From positions 186,001 to 250,000 of the forward strand of contig JARGSG010000183.1 of the NCBI GenBank assembly GCA_030374805.1: DNA of 64,000 nt, given 5' to 3'. The stretch is from Gracilaria gracilis. Taxonomy: Eukaryota > Rhodophyta > Florideophyceae > Gracilariales > Gracilariaceae. The position numbers and the translations under genes are program-made. Below, piece after piece: positions 36,302 through 48,370 of the stretch; position 1 is the stretch's first letter, and each line of letters starts with the position of its first letter. The notes beneath the pieces were generated by a model. The model did no database searches. It worked only from the letters and a program-made list of their open reading frames with translations, and was not told the origin of the DNA.

Positions 36302-36580
36302 TTAGTATGCTAGATTGCTAGTTCTGAGAGTAAAAGTCAAAAATATTAGCATTCTTGCAATTAACGCTGGTTTGCAAGGCAAAGGGTTTTCTGGAAATTG
36401 CACTGCCGTTTCCTGCAGTTCGAGCTTGACATGTCGGAGTTGAAGGTTAGTCGACAATTTCTTTGCCACTGCTCGTATGTGTATATTCCCCACACTCGTC
36501 AAAAGCATTCTAAATAATTACGAGCCCACTACTAGCGCACCGTCATTACATCCCTGCATTCCGATCTTGAGCCTCAGTCT
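36302..36580 (-). pseudogene. Coiled-coil family C-terminal fragment, inverted copy
   Basis: The minus strand encodes a C terminus ending TLRTSNLAY that aligns with the end of the 15044-16246 relic (FTTSDLAY) over about 70 codons, including GxxxxRxVA and LxTNxQL. Nucleotide similarity also covers the last 280 bp and starts in both at TTTAGTATGCTAGAT. It is in opposite orientation and unlinked, so this is a dispersed repeat. Only the tail is present. Confidence 0.5.
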
Positions 36581-36699
36581 CCCTTAATATGAAGTTCAAG
36601 AACAAACGCCATGAGTGAGGGAGATTGGAATATCAAACTTGCTTATCTCAAGGACTGTAAGGGAAGCTCAGGCTTTACTTTCTGTGTTTTAAAAATTTC

Positions 36700-37640
36700 G
36701 TCCGTTGGTGAGCGCAATTTTTAACGGGTACGTGAGAGAAGAGAGCACTTCTGCGCCACTAAACGTGCGTAAGATGCCTAAAAGGCTCTCACAGGAGAAA
36801 TGGAAGGAGGTACAGGATTGCTGAAAGTGTTGCAGACGAGGATGGAGGCTGTGAGGCCGCCGGAAGGGGTGTGGAAGGTTGCTAGGACGTGTTAGGTTAT
36901 ATATAAGCATAACCAGAAAGAGAATCGGGCGTGAATAAAAGGTTGCTGTACACTTTCGCAATCTGGACATTGGCGAGGATATTGGTAGTCGTAGAATGGA
37001 GGAGGTGTTGGCAGCGGAATTGCGGAAAAGGATGCGGTCGATGTGGTTCAGTGTGAAGGAGCCAATGAATGATTGCTTTTTGGAGAGTGTGAAGATGATG
37101 GGAGGAGTGATGCTGAGTGACCCAAAGAGCAGAGTACCTTTGTAAGCGATTTAATGTGTGTGGGATACGACGGGCGAGGTGGTGGGGATAGATGATAATG
37201 CAGATTGATGGGATAGTGGAGTGCGTGGCGAAGGATGTGTGGTAGCTTAGAAAGAATGAAATACTGTGGAAAGAGATGGTAAATATGTTCGAGAGGCAGA
37301 TAGGGAGAATGGAGAAGGCCACGGTGATGTTAGTGGAGAGAGGGGGGGTGATGAAGGTTGGAGAGAATGTGTCGGGAATGATTACGATGCTGAGGGATAA
37401 GAAGGAGGCCCCTATGGCACCTGAGGCGAGGGCTGGGGATCGTGAGTTGGAGGACCATTTGAAGAAGAGGGGGAAGGCGTAGGGGCATGTGAGGCAGCAG
37501 ATGTGAAGAGGAGCATGTGTGGTGGGGTACCGAGGCGCGGGGGAGGCGGTGCGGGCTGCAGAAGGCATTCTGAAGGAATTGAGCAAGAGGAGGATGAGAT
37601 GGGGGGGTAGCCGATTTGGGACAAGGGGTATGTACAGCAA
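36700..37640 (+). other. G-rich coding-like relic
   Basis: The plus strand is purine-rich and includes an open stretch at 37276-37482 (FERQIGRMEKATVMLVERG) with coiled-coil character similar in style to the 15044 relic. On the minus strand the same bias yields a long Pro/Ser/His ORF (36897-37706) that I treat as a shadow. Decayed coding origin is likely, but no family is assigned. Confidence 0.25.
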
Positions 37641-37699
37641 TGGTGAGAGTAAAACGATCTCTTCATGTAAGTAACTGTTTTTTTTGACGAAAAGCAGTT

Positions 37700-40020
37700 T
37701 TAGCATATCTTTCTCAGGTCATGGGAAAAGCTCCTCTCTAATGGCCCCTCCAATTTAGTTCTAAAAATTCAATATAGTTAGTTTACCTCTTTTGACAAAA
37801 AAGTTCTTTTCGATTTTAAGCTTTTTTGGCTTTCAATCACAAGAAGCTCTTCTTATGAACCGTCATCAAAAAACATGTTACGAAAACCTCGTAAAAGTCG
37901 TGGATAGGAACAAGTCCATTCAGTCTTGGATATTTGCCTTTGCACTTGCTATTCTAATCTGGGAGACTCGAGAAAAATCCCACATTTTTGAGTTCTAGGA
38001 GTACCCATGCATCCGTGAGCAACGAAGAAATCTATGCATTGTTGGGTATTGCAAACACACAAGAACTTAGTGGTGTCAGAAGCCTCGATCTATATTAGAA
38101 TTCTGGAAATATCGATGTATCTATGAGGCTTAGTATATTTGTGAGTTGTAGAATGGTTTCTCTGAATACATAAATGACATGCCACTCTGCCATCGAATAT
38201 TATCTCGGGCTAATAGAAAGCTATTCGTAAAACAGGTAAAGTCTTCTCCATATATGGTAGGATATTAAATCAAAAATGCAGAGATATGAAAACTATGTAT
38301 TCTAAGGAGGAGGAAACAACTTTGAGACCGTGCCCCTAAACCCCTAAACACCAAATTCTTCTGATTAATTATCAAAGAAGCGCAGTTTGATACGCTGTTA
38401 AGACAGGCTTTTTTTTTATGAGTTTAGATACTGTTCTAATTTTCCTCATTTGTCAAATCTACGGCGCTTTTAGAATCGAAGGTAAAGAATGGTTCATGGG
38501 TTCGAATGAAACTTAAGCCAAATCCAACTGTTCCGCACTGTGTGGTCCCTAACGGAGCTACTCGAAAGAATCCAATGCGTTCATGTACGTATGATTTGAG
38601 TCCTGGAATCATTCATGGGAGTGTTAATATTCAAGACATCCATGTTCTTTGATTCTTTCAAGCATCTAAGAATGATTCAATCCCCGAAGCTCTCATGTAT
38701 CTGTGGATCTTGGAAGTATCTGCTCGTGTGTTACTTTTTTCCGTGTATATATTTGAGTCATAGAAGTTCTACTGAACCTAAGAATATTGAGGAGAACCAT
38801 GACTTTATGACTCAGAAAAATCCATGTATCTCCCTGTATGTTTGAATTTGAATCATCCACGTATCTCCCAGTCTCGTGAACATTAACGTGCTTCTGCGTC
38901 CAGCCGATTTGATTTGGTGTTAAAGTTAATGAATTTTTCACGATCCTAAGAATTTTGGAGTCATCCATGTACCTCTGAAACTTTTATCATTGAAAATCGT
39001 GACCACCATAATATCTTTGAATCTCATAAACCTCTCCGGGGTTATTAATCCCGGATGGATCAAGCCATAAGGACTTCGTGTTAGTATTCAAAACACACAT
39101 GTACGTATGAGGCTTAAAAATTTATTTATCTCGGTATGTTTATGTGTATGCAGTCCCCAATTTTTGTATCCGTAGTCCACCCTAAACGCAGAAAGTGTTG
39201 AACAAAAGAAGCATAATTGTAACTATAAATATCTAAACCTTAAATCTCCACTCATAAGAACGATGTATGAGCAACCTAGATTCTTTAATCCTTCATCTCG
39301 CAATCCTTAAAATGCACTGTGAAGGAAGGATTTGAAGTGGATTTTACTTAATCCGGGAGAAGATCCAGACGTATTTAAGTGGTGGAAATTCTTTGAAAAC
39401 TAAAACGCCTAAACATCCATGGATAGTTGAATCCTGCAAACATCCAAGAACCAATTAGTTTTAAAGACCTCAATATTATTGTTCTGAATTTTGAAAATAT
39501 CCATGTACCTGTAGATCTTCAAAGCTTTATGATTCCATAAGCCTACCACACTTCTATTGATGCCTTAGTCCCTGAGACATCTGAATCTAAATCCTTAGTA
39601 TTCTAAGAACTGTTTAAACCTGAGACACATTCATATATCTCTCAGTCTTCGAAACTTTCGAACTCGTTGTAAAACTAGAGTGTACGGGGTTTTAGGTATT
39701 CGTGTTAATATTCGAAAAACCCGCAATCCCTAAAATTCACTACGATAGAAGGATTTTAAGTGGATTTTACTTAATCCGCGTGATATAGAGTGAGCTAAAG
39801 TTCGGTATAGTCCCACCCCCTACAGGAAGCTGGGATCTAGGAGTCGGAGTCGGAAAGGAAGTTTGAACGATCAGAGAGACGCGAAATTTAGTTATGCAAC
39901 TACATTTGAAAATAGTGGGATGAAAGAATCGGGATGTAGAGGATTACGAAACTTCATTTTACTGAATTGGATTAAAGGCTTAAAGGTCTGAGTGTATCCA
40001 GAATCCGTAGAAGTAAAAAT
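37700..40020. other. AT-rich gene desert with degenerate recurring phrases
   Basis: No ORF over about 90 codons and no recognised motif. A phrase close to CATGTATCTCTGAATCTT recurs irregularly (for example near 38108, 38690, 38820, 38860, 38965, 39500 and 39630). A direct repeat of about 65 bp (GGATTTTAAGTGGATTTTAC and flanks) occurs at 39298-39362 and 39720-39784. Confidence 0.5.
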
Positions 40021-40076
40021 CCTATGGTATTAGTCCTTTAATGCTTTGATATTTGCCTTCAATCCACACCATATAG

Positions 40077-40850
40077 TTGCAACAACCCACCCATACAAGA
40101 CCTCTTTCCCACCGACACTCTCTCCATCCTCCAACAGATTGGAAACCCCCCCTCCCTTCATTCATCACCCTTTCTCTCGAAGCCCTAGAACTCTCAGAGA
40201 ACTCCCCCACTCTCCGTCGCACCCGAATCACGGTAGGCAACTCCGCTTACGTCGCCGGCTGTTATGTCCCATCACTCGACCACTACATTGAAGAGCGGAA
40301 CGAGCTCGCGCTCCAGGATCCTCCAGTCCCTCTCTTCCAACGAATATTTGCTGCCCCGTCCTTCGGTCCTTCTAAATCCTCAAAGTTCTCTCACGTCCTC
40401 GTCGCAGGCACCAGCTCCTCCAACTCCACCCCCATCGTCTGGGTCTGCAAGCTCATCTCTCTTCTTCGCTTCACCCTTCCTTCTTCCCCTCCATCTTCCA
40501 AGGAGTTCGCCTTCGTACATTTCATGGAGCTCGTCTCAACAAGTGACGAAGTCGATGTCACCCTCAACTGCGTATGCCTCCGATGGGCAACAGACGACGA
40601 ACATAACCACACCGCCCATCCAGTTCCCATCTCCACCCACTCCACATCCGACAAAGTTTCTCCATGGTTTGGACTCATCCCTTTCTTTCTATCCTTGGCT
40701 CCGTTCATGTTCTCCGCCAGAACTACCCCGCACCCCCCTTCAATTCCCGCCTCCATTGGCGTTTCCATGGATTCTACCTTAACAGATTCTACCGGGACCC
40801 CACCTCCAGGCCCTACCTCCCACCTCCCGCATAGCATTCATTCCATATGA
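40077..40850 (+). CDS. Uncharacterised 257-codon ORF, strand uncertain
   Basis: This is the longest open frame in the region, with C-favoured third positions. It contains a protein-like stretch VGNSAYVAGCYVPSLDHYIE and a second, FAFVHFMELV...CVCLRW, vaguely like a BAH-type fold. The first codon is TTG; no upstream ATG is obvious. However, the opposite strand is G-rich like the neighbouring minus-strand gene at 41170-43743 and also reads protein-like in pieces with stops. So this could be the antisense shadow of that gene's decayed 3' part. I assign no function. Confidence 0.3.
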   Translation: MQQPTHTRPLSHRHSLHPPTDWKPPLPSFITLSLEALELSENSPTLRRTRITVGNSAYVAGCYVPSLDHYIEERNELALQDPPVPLFQRIFAAPSFGPSKSSKFSHVLVAGTSSSNSTPIVWVCKLISLLRFTLPSSPPSSKEFAFVHFMELVSTSDEVDVTLNCVCLRWATDDEHNHTAHPVPISTHSTSDKVSPWFGLIPFFLSLAPFMFSARTTPHPPSIPASIGVSMDSTLTDSTGTPPPGPTSHLPHSIHSI

Positions 40851-41169
40851 TTTTCATAAACCAATCGCTACCACCCTCTTCCACAGGAAAGATTGGAGAT
40901 AGGTATTGGATGAAGAAGATATACCCCTTCTTCATAATCCCACAGCTACCTCCACTCCTCCAACACTTATTCACCCTACCCTCTTTCCTCTCCTCCTTCT
41001 GCCCCATCCGTACCCTCTCCTCGATGCCCAACCGAACGACTGAAACTGGGCTTCTCTGGTCGGCACGCTGCTATGTAGCAATCAAGAACCGCTCCAATTC
41101 TCCGCGTAAAATTGACCATAAAGTATTCCTCCCTCACCGCGCTAGATATACCTTCTCCCTCGATGGAAT

Positions 41170-43743
41170 CTACAGCCCAACCGTCGCAGTTCTCTCCGAA
41201 TTTCCGGACACACACCTCGGATCCCCCTCTAGAAACCCATCGTTCTCAAACTCTTCGCCGTGCTCGTCCCCCACCAATTCCCATGCCACCTTCAATATAT
41301 CCTTCACTGCCCCCGGCAGATACCTCCCATACAATGTAGAAAACAAGAGCTGCATTTGTTTTCCACGTCCCACACCCTCGTTCACCGTTTTCAAAACACA
41401 CCCAATCTACGCATCAAGTCTGGCGAGGTGCATCACCGTCCCATCCACGTAATGCTTTTCCCCATTACATTTGGTCTCCACTGCGTATCCCATGTACTCC
41501 TCCAACACTGCCACCGCCATTCCGTTCTTGAAATACTTGTCTTCATCATCACAGCTCCACTGTGGATCATGCACAGTTGACCCAGAGTACGCAAGATCTT
41601 CAAAACGGCTCATTCTCCACGCACACAACTTGTTCATCCCATCTTCTCCACTTCCCATAGGCTTCTCGCGAGCCTCGTCCATCTGCTTCTTCAACCCCTC
41701 ACCAAGTTCCGTCTCCTAGCTAGGCTTCGCCCGCTTCGCAATCAAATCATATCCCAGTAAAGAGAATAATCTGTCCCGAGCAGCCCGCTTTCGCACCCCA
41801 ATCACATCGCTTATCGTCTGCTTCATCCGCTGCTTCAGACACTTGTCCGCGCTTACATTCTCCCCGCACTCTTGTTTCCTCCCCGCTTCGCTTATCGTCT
41901 CCCACGTCTCTCCCATTATTTCTGTCTCGAACACATACTTCAACAACACATCACTTCCACCCTCTGTCGATGTTGTGTACGCCCTGATCTCATATGCAAC
42001 CTGAATTGGGCACCTAGGCACCATCTCCTTCTCCCCAACTACAAACATGCTCCCCACTCTACTTTCTCCCAGCGTCGCACTCCTGTTCTTCCAGCTTATA
42101 CCAACGTTTTCCGTGTCGAAACAAAGTTCAGACGCCTCCAACTTCGCATAATGAAGAATCCTATCATATACAGCCCTTGCGAATCCATCAAAACATTCTT
42201 CCACTCCAATATCATACTTTCGACGCCCTCTCATCTTCTTTCTTCCACCACCTCGCTTTCTCCCCTTCACTGCCTCCCGAAGACTTTCGATCAACACATT
42301 TTGCCGTTTATTTTCCTCCCTCAGCCGTCCCAGCTCTTCCTGCGTCAGCTTCAAACTCACCATCAATGTATAGTGATCTTCCTTCATATTTCCCAACTGT
42401 CCCTTCAGTGAATTTACCCTCTGAACGAGTGCAGACCGTAACAATACGCTTGAGTTCTCCTCATTCCCTTCCCTTGTATATCCCCATTCATCTCCTCGAA
42501 TTCTTCCTCCGCTTTCTCCACGACCGCCGTCACTGTCGTCTCCCACATCCTCCGGAAGTAAAACGGTGTTGCGCCTTACACGCATCCCTTGGGGTGTTAG
42601 TGGAACCGTCTCCACGACATTCACTTTCCCACGCCGTTCTGTTTGTACGTCGTCCTCCCCTTCGAAATCCCCCTCGAACACTGCTGCTGTCCCTCCGACA
42701 ATTTCCTTGGTTGATCCACTACTTCAACGTCGTACCACTCTCCCGTCTGCATGTTTTCGTCGCTTATCTCCTCCCTTTTCCACAACTTCAACATCCACCA
42801 ATCCATGAACCACACTCCGTATTCTTCTCTCACTACCCTCCCCTGTTTCACGTTCTGCCTTTGGCCGCACACGCCCCACTCCTTATTTCTCCCGGTTCGC
42901 ATTCTCTTGCTCGAAACCAATGCTTTCCCTCTCTTGCACTCTATTTCGCGTCACAGCAACCAAACTCTCCACTCCACGCGTCCTCGCCGGGAGACCACAC
43001 CTCACTCTCTCCCTTTCTCCTTCCACCTCTTCGCGTACCCCAGCTTTAGTCACTTTATCACCGTTAGTTCCCTTTCTTCCTCGAAGACCCCCACTACTTA
43101 ATATGGTACTACTCCTTGCTATCGTTCTTCCCTCGACACTCGTAGGAAGCTCTTTACCCTTCACTATCAGATACCCGCTATCGCTCTCCTCTAAAACTTG
43201 CGCAGTCTCTGCGCCTCTTCTAAGATCATCTCTCTCCCAACCACCGCGCAGAATCTTTTTCGGCATACCTCGCTGCGCTCCTATGCTTTTTTTGGGACCA
43301 ACTTCTTGATCTCGTGCGTTCGCAATATGTTTCGTCACCAAAATGCTTACCGTTCGCTCCGTTTGCTCCGTTCGCTCCGATGTTCCGCCCCAGAGGCTCC
43401 TCGCCGCACCGACGATCCTCGCCGCACCGACGCTCCTCGCCGCACCGACGCTCCCCGCTGCACCAACGCTCCTCGCCGTACCGTCGCTCCTCGCCGCACC
43501 GACGCTCCTCCCCGCACCGTCGCTCCTCGCCGCACCGTCGCTCCTCGCCGCACCGTCGCTCCTCGCCGCACCGTCGCTCCTCGCCGCACCCTTCTTCCTC
43601 TTCCCACTTAAGCCACTCCGAGGCGCACGCGTACTACGAACGGTGCGAACTTCGCCACTTACCGTTTCGCCACGCCTTCGGCTCTTTGACGCGCGACCGC
43701 TAACCTCCTCCGCATTCACACCCCTCGTCTTACGTTTCGCCAT
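41170..43743 (-). pseudogene. Unknown leftward gene with GAARSD repeat and coiled coil, broken
   Basis: A chain of minus-strand frames. ATG 43743 (MAKRKTRGVNAEEV) opens a basic N terminus, then about 13 hexapeptide repeats GAARS(D/V) (43390-43610), then an unknown segment to a TAA at 42883. A second frame (42920-42621) has the Trp-rich block EEYGVWFMDWWMLKLW. A third frame (from about 42690) contains a heptad-rich coiled coil VNSLKGQLGNMKEDHYTLMV (about 42310-42420) followed by a KGRKRGGGRKK basic patch. It then stays in one frame to 41170 except for UAG codons at 41716-41718 and 41407-41409. Basic and coiled-coil content suggests a nuclear or chromatin protein, but no family was recognised. 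Two frame changes and two in-frame stops point to a pseudogene, unless short introns explain some of them. Confidence 0.45.
43390..43610 (-). repeat. 18-bp coding minisatellite
   Basis: About 12-13 copies of an 18-bp unit (plus strand CTCCTCGCCGCACCGACG). On the minus strand each encodes six residues, GAARSD or GAARSV. The unit keeps the frame throughout. Confidence 0.85.
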
Positions 43744-44199
43744 ATACAATCCGAACGGTTCTTCGCGGTTGACGCTGGGCTCACTACCTCTTAGCCGCTG
43801 ACCGTGATCGAAGGTCACTGGAATCGGAACTGCTCTGCTCTCGACGTGTTTGGCACTCGCCGTGATCGAACGTCACCGATCGAATGCACACCCCCAATCG
43901 AGTGGAGTGTGGTGGAAATCACCGGGTGCAATTTTTTATTTCCCGATTCCGAAACGAAAAAATGACAACGAAATCTCCATTTCTGAATAGTTCTCATAAT
44001 TTAAAAAAACATACAAGGTTTCGCATCATATTCGATGCCCTTCACTACCTTTTAGGTATCTATGTACTTCCATCTTGCACTTGAGCTAAAGTGTTTAGTT
44101 TCTAATTCGTGCTCAACGGCGAAGTTGGAATGCAATAAGTGCCACTTCATTATCGAGGTTTAGGGTGTTGTTTTACATGTAGCTAATTTACTACACGTT

Positions 44200-47100
44200 C
44201 TAATCGATTACTATAATAGGATTTGCCGATGTACCCCAGCTATACTCTACTCCATAATCCGCGAACAACTCCTCTCCCACTTCCAGTTTCCGAAGTGTTC
44301 GCACCGCAAGCATTTGGTATTCTCGTAGTTGATGCGGGGTGCGTCCTGTATTTGGAGTTTGAATTACCCTCACATTTGCAGTCCTTCGTTTCGTCACACC
44401 ATCCGCAACTGCATCAATGTCCTTATCACCTTCCATATATTTGGGATCGTTAATCGTTCCACCCAATGAAAAAGAAGCGGGGACAATCCATACAGGTATG
44501 AAACGTACTCCTTGACTTCTTTCTGGGAGGTTATGAAATATATCGCCGCGGACGTTAAACTCCATCACATACTTCCGAAAGCGTTCGGAAATGGCTCCCA
44601 GTAAACCTTCACCATATTTCTTGTGTTCCTCTTTTCTCTTCTTTAGGTTATCGTACACCAGTGTTCCATAGAAGTAACATATCTCTTCATTTTCCATGAA
44701 TAGGCGTGTAGTGAACACCCCCACTCCTGCGCCAGGGTGGCGAATCGTCGACTTCCCGATACGACAACCGCACATCGTCGCTTCCAGTGCCAACATTGCA
44801 TTCCAATCCAGAAGCCCCATCTTCCCTTGCATAGTTTTAGGCCATTCGTGAAGGGCCTTACGCCTACCAGTCGTGTCCAAGCTCTCATCTCGCCACATCG
44901 ATGCCAGGAAGTCCACAATATACGGTGTTAACTTCTGATACTGTGGGTAGCCGGATGGAGCCTTCCATGATCTCGATGGGCGGACATTTCACTTCGGAAA
45001 TGAGTTCAACACCCTAATTATAGCATTCCGAAGTTCCTGCCTTACCTGTATATCCGTCTCATTTTCCCACAGGCACAACGCGAATTGAACAATTGCGGCG
45101 TGCCTAGCATGGGCAAATCAGTCAGGGTCCGGCTCACATCCGATGAACCTAAGATGCTGTGGTAACTCCATGCATGCCATTGCTATCGAAAACGTCCCCA
45201 CAAACAAGTCGACCACAATATCCCTAGCCTGGGAAAACCGACGGATTAGCTCCTTCAACAATGCCCGAGGTTTCTATTCGGACCTCACCTTTTGTAAAAC
45301 GTAGCCCCCACCTTCCTTCTTTCTCTTCCACTGTAGAGTCTCCCCATTAGATATGGGGGTACCTGGTCAATGGCACTGTGGTACCCCGGGTACCTCGACT
45401 GCACGAAGTTGAAATTCTCATAGTTCACCATCACATGCTGCTGCGCGAAGCTGAGACCATTTCGAACTCCAGGTACAGCATACTCCATTGCAGGGAAAAG
45501 AGAGCACAACCTACGTCCAGGGTTACGCATCGGGTTGCCTTGCGACCGTACAAAGTGCAGTGGGGCCTGGCCCACAACAAAGGAACTCCTTGGTACTCCG
45601 TTTTCGTCTTTTGCCCCAATGGCAGAAAGTACATCTCTCCATTGCTGGACCTGCTCGAAAGCACCAAAGATGACGAAATGGCCCCCAGGACGTAGCTGTC
45701 TCGATAGAAGCTTTGCAGCCTTTTTCATGTCCTCAGGGCTCAGTACATCGTACCAGCTGTTGTTCAGGTTCTTGTTCCCTCGGATGTTGTACGGAGGGTC
45801 CATGAGAACCAGTTGAACTGTTCCTAGCGGAGACAAACCATCTCTGCGCAACGTCTCGTCCATCTCTACCATATCCTCAAACCCGCAATTGTACAAGCGA
45901 AAGTACTTCTCCATCTCCTCCTCACAACTTCGGAAAGCCGTTTTGTCATCCAACGACGCAATGGATGGTGGGGGTTTTACATCTACCCCCGACGCTTCGT
46001 CACCAGTACTTCCTTTCCCAGTGTCGGCCACTATGTTCGTATCACCATCTCCTTCTTCGCCTCTCCCCTCCTTCGGCTCCGTTGGTTTCCCAATTTCCTC
46101 CACCTCCTCCACATCATCTTCAATTTGTATGGCAGGTTCTGGTTTGGGGATTGGCGTTACCCCCATACCAGGGACGTTCACTGATTCTTTCAGTTTCAAC
46201 GGGCTTATGGCCTCCATGACGGAGGACACAAGCGAATTCGAGAAACTATCGAATCTCTGAGCAAGCGCCCGTGATGGGTCTCTGGTAAACGTCTTCAGAA
46301 CTGTCCATCGTCCTGGGTCGGAAATTGAGAAGAACTGGTCATTCACAATAACCTTATTGAGGTCCGAAATGAACTCCTTCGCAAGCATTCGGAGGGCAGC
46401 ATCGATGTCTTGCGGTAAATTCCATGCCCACGCGATGACCTCTGTTTCGATAACAGTTCCATCTTTGCTCGGTAGCAAGCGATGGTAGTTGTCCCGGTGG
46501 AAGAACCCCTCTGCCCTCGTCTCAATCGCTTGAAACGGCATTTCGTCGTACATGACTCGGATGAATGGAAGAACCATGACCTCCACAGTAGGGAATCCCA
46601 AAAATTGTGAGAAACAATCCCATGCCTTCATTATGAGCTGCACACCAAAGCCAACACGCTGAGCTTGGAGTTTGTTGGATATTGGACATTCACAAAAGGT
46701 ATGGGATATTCCTTGTCTCCTCTTTTCCTCTTCTGGCCTACAACTCTTTTTTCCATGTAAACTTTCTGAATGAGCGAGAGAAAGAGAATCCTTTGGAAAT
46801 TTGTGGCAACGGTTGTGGCGAACGGGGGGACCACCCGTCCCTCTCGCTTAGGAATTATAGTCATTGACTTGAGAAACTCGGTCAAAGTCACATTCTTCGG
46901 TATTCCTTTAAAGTTCACCTCGGTATAAGCATTCCAGAAGTCCCTTACACGCCAGTCCCTATCACAGTCCAAAATTTCCAATAACCTCGTTGAGAGGTAT
47001 AGCTGACGATAAGACCCCTTCAGAGATACGCCCCGTAGTTCACTCTCAGTAAATGTCGGATGTCCTGGACCCACAAGAATATAGAAGTAATTCTCGGCCA

Positions 47101-47326
47101 GCGGTAGGACGTTGCGATTCTTGATAACGTAATCAACGAACTCGCTGTGTCCCACCTTCCTTGGCCGGTCTTCATCTCGCATTGTCGACGCGTAATGATC
47201 GCGGATTGCAAGGCATACTGTGACAAGCTCATCTCCGGAGCCATACAGATTTTTAACCTTCATATCGGAGCTTGAGGGTGCCGGTGACGTAGACCTCGAT
47301 GAACTATGTGGAGCCATTTTATGCAT
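44200..47326 (-). pseudogene. DPPY-type DNA methyltransferase fused in frame to a SET-like domain (module B)
   Basis: ATG 47326 (MHKM; alternative 47317) starts a 232-codon frame of unknown N-terminal domain ending at 46631. A second frame (46643-45285) continues through QAQRVGFG, an acidic linker and the amino-methyltransferase motif IV LVLMDPPYN (about 45790-45815), then LRPGGHFVIFGAF. After a frameshift at about 45285, a third frame holds KPRALLKELIRRFS and motif I-like DIVVDLFVGTFSIAMACM (about 45185-45240). The DPPY-before-motif-I order is that of the N4/N6-methylase class. This frame runs on without shift into a SET-like domain (about 44740-44210): GVGVFTTRLF, FYGTLV, GGTINDPK, ANVRVI and GEELFADYG. 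Breaks are TAG 45274, TGA 45118 and TGA 44989. The intact protein would modify DNA bases and bind or methylate lysines. The usual NHSC motif of SET is absent. Confidence 0.7.
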
Positions 47327-47670
47327 GCACGGGAAAAGGGTGCATTGATGGGTTATGACTCGAATTTCCGGAGCGAACGGGAGATGGCAGCGGACGGGAG
47401 ATGGCAGCAGAGGGGAGGAAACAGTGCACGGGAGCCTGCAGCGGGCGGGGGAAAACTGCCGACAAGATATGAAAGTGCGCGGGAGACGGTAGCGGGCGGG
47501 AGAGGATAGCAACTATACAGCACGAACCAGGTTCTTTCAACGCGACAGGGAGATGTGCAAGATGCCTGAGATGCACGTGAAACCGTAAAGAGGTGTCAGG
47601 GAAAGCGGCGACACTCGAGGGATACGGAACTTGGTGATTGCAATAATAAAGTTATAGGGAACGGCTGGTA

Positions 47671-47864
47671 GGAAAGCGGATCGGGGTGGCGTGGCGCTTT
47701 ATCAGTACACTGATGAAGTGCCAAGACCCTCCGGTCCGCTGTCCTACCAAACAAATATTTTATTTTCCATATTTTTCAACGACAGCCTGGGACAGCGAAC
47801 CGGGGTGTCGTGGCGCTTCATCGGTGCACCGCTGAAGCGCCACGACACCCCGGACCGCTGTCCC
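47671..47864. repeat. Two palindromes (module B, 47671-47744 and 47789-47864)
   Basis: The second reads outward from a CGGTGCACCG centre with arms ending GGGACAGCG and CGCTGTCCC and only a few mismatches. The first is more diverged (CAGTACACTG centre). Both lie upstream of the methyltransferase-SET start. Confidence 0.85.
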
Positions 47865-47999
47865 AACGCCCCGTGAGTGCCGATCGGCTGTCCCAGGGTG
47901 AGACGAACATGGATCCCGACTCAAACGATTTCCTGCTCTCACTCTATGCAATACCTCTTACTATGGCTACCCTATTCTTAATGGATGTCCTAATCCTAG

Positions 48000-48370
48000 C
48001 TTCAAAACGCAAGCACCATAGAAATAGGGCATCCACTATAAAAATAAATATAGAAGATGTACTAACTTCATCTCATCTAACGGATGTCCTATTCCTAGCA
48101 AAAAAGCGAGAGGGTGTGTGAAAACCTCCGCAAGCAGCATGTGAATAGGACACCGGTTACATTCAATTAAGAGAGAAGATGTACTAACTTGATCTCATAT
48201 AACGGATGTCTTATTCCTAGCAACAAAGCGGGATGGTGTGCGAAAACCTCAGCAAGCAGCATAGGAATAGGACACATCCTCTATGATATAAAAATAGAAG
48301 ATGTACTAATTTTATACCATATAGGGGATGTCCTATTCGTAGCTGCAGAGCGTGAGGGTGTGCCACCTTC
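48000..48370. repeat. 122-bp tandem repeat, inverted relative to module A
   Basis: GGGTGTG recurs near 48112, 48236 and 48356 with spacing of about 120-124 bp, together with AGAAGATGTACTAA and CAAGCAGCAT blocks. Orientation is the reverse complement of the array at 8315-8690. Confidence 0.75.

Noticed and set aside
36897..37706. 269-codon minus-strand ORF rich in Ser, Pro and His
   Set aside because: Shadow of a purine-rich plus strand; no motif and no ATG-supported start.
42177..43801. Long plus-strand ORFs opposite the GAARSD gene (for example 42177-43049 and 43343-43801)
   Set aside because: Antisense shadows of the minus-strand gene; repeats such as APTLLA only mirror the minisatellite.
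45215..45285. Intron from GTGAGG (45283) to TTTTCCCAG removing the frameshift in the methyltransferase
   Set aside because: Splice signals look good, but the removed stretch encodes the conserved KPRALLKELIRRFS block needed before motif I, so a frameshift plus TAG is more likely.
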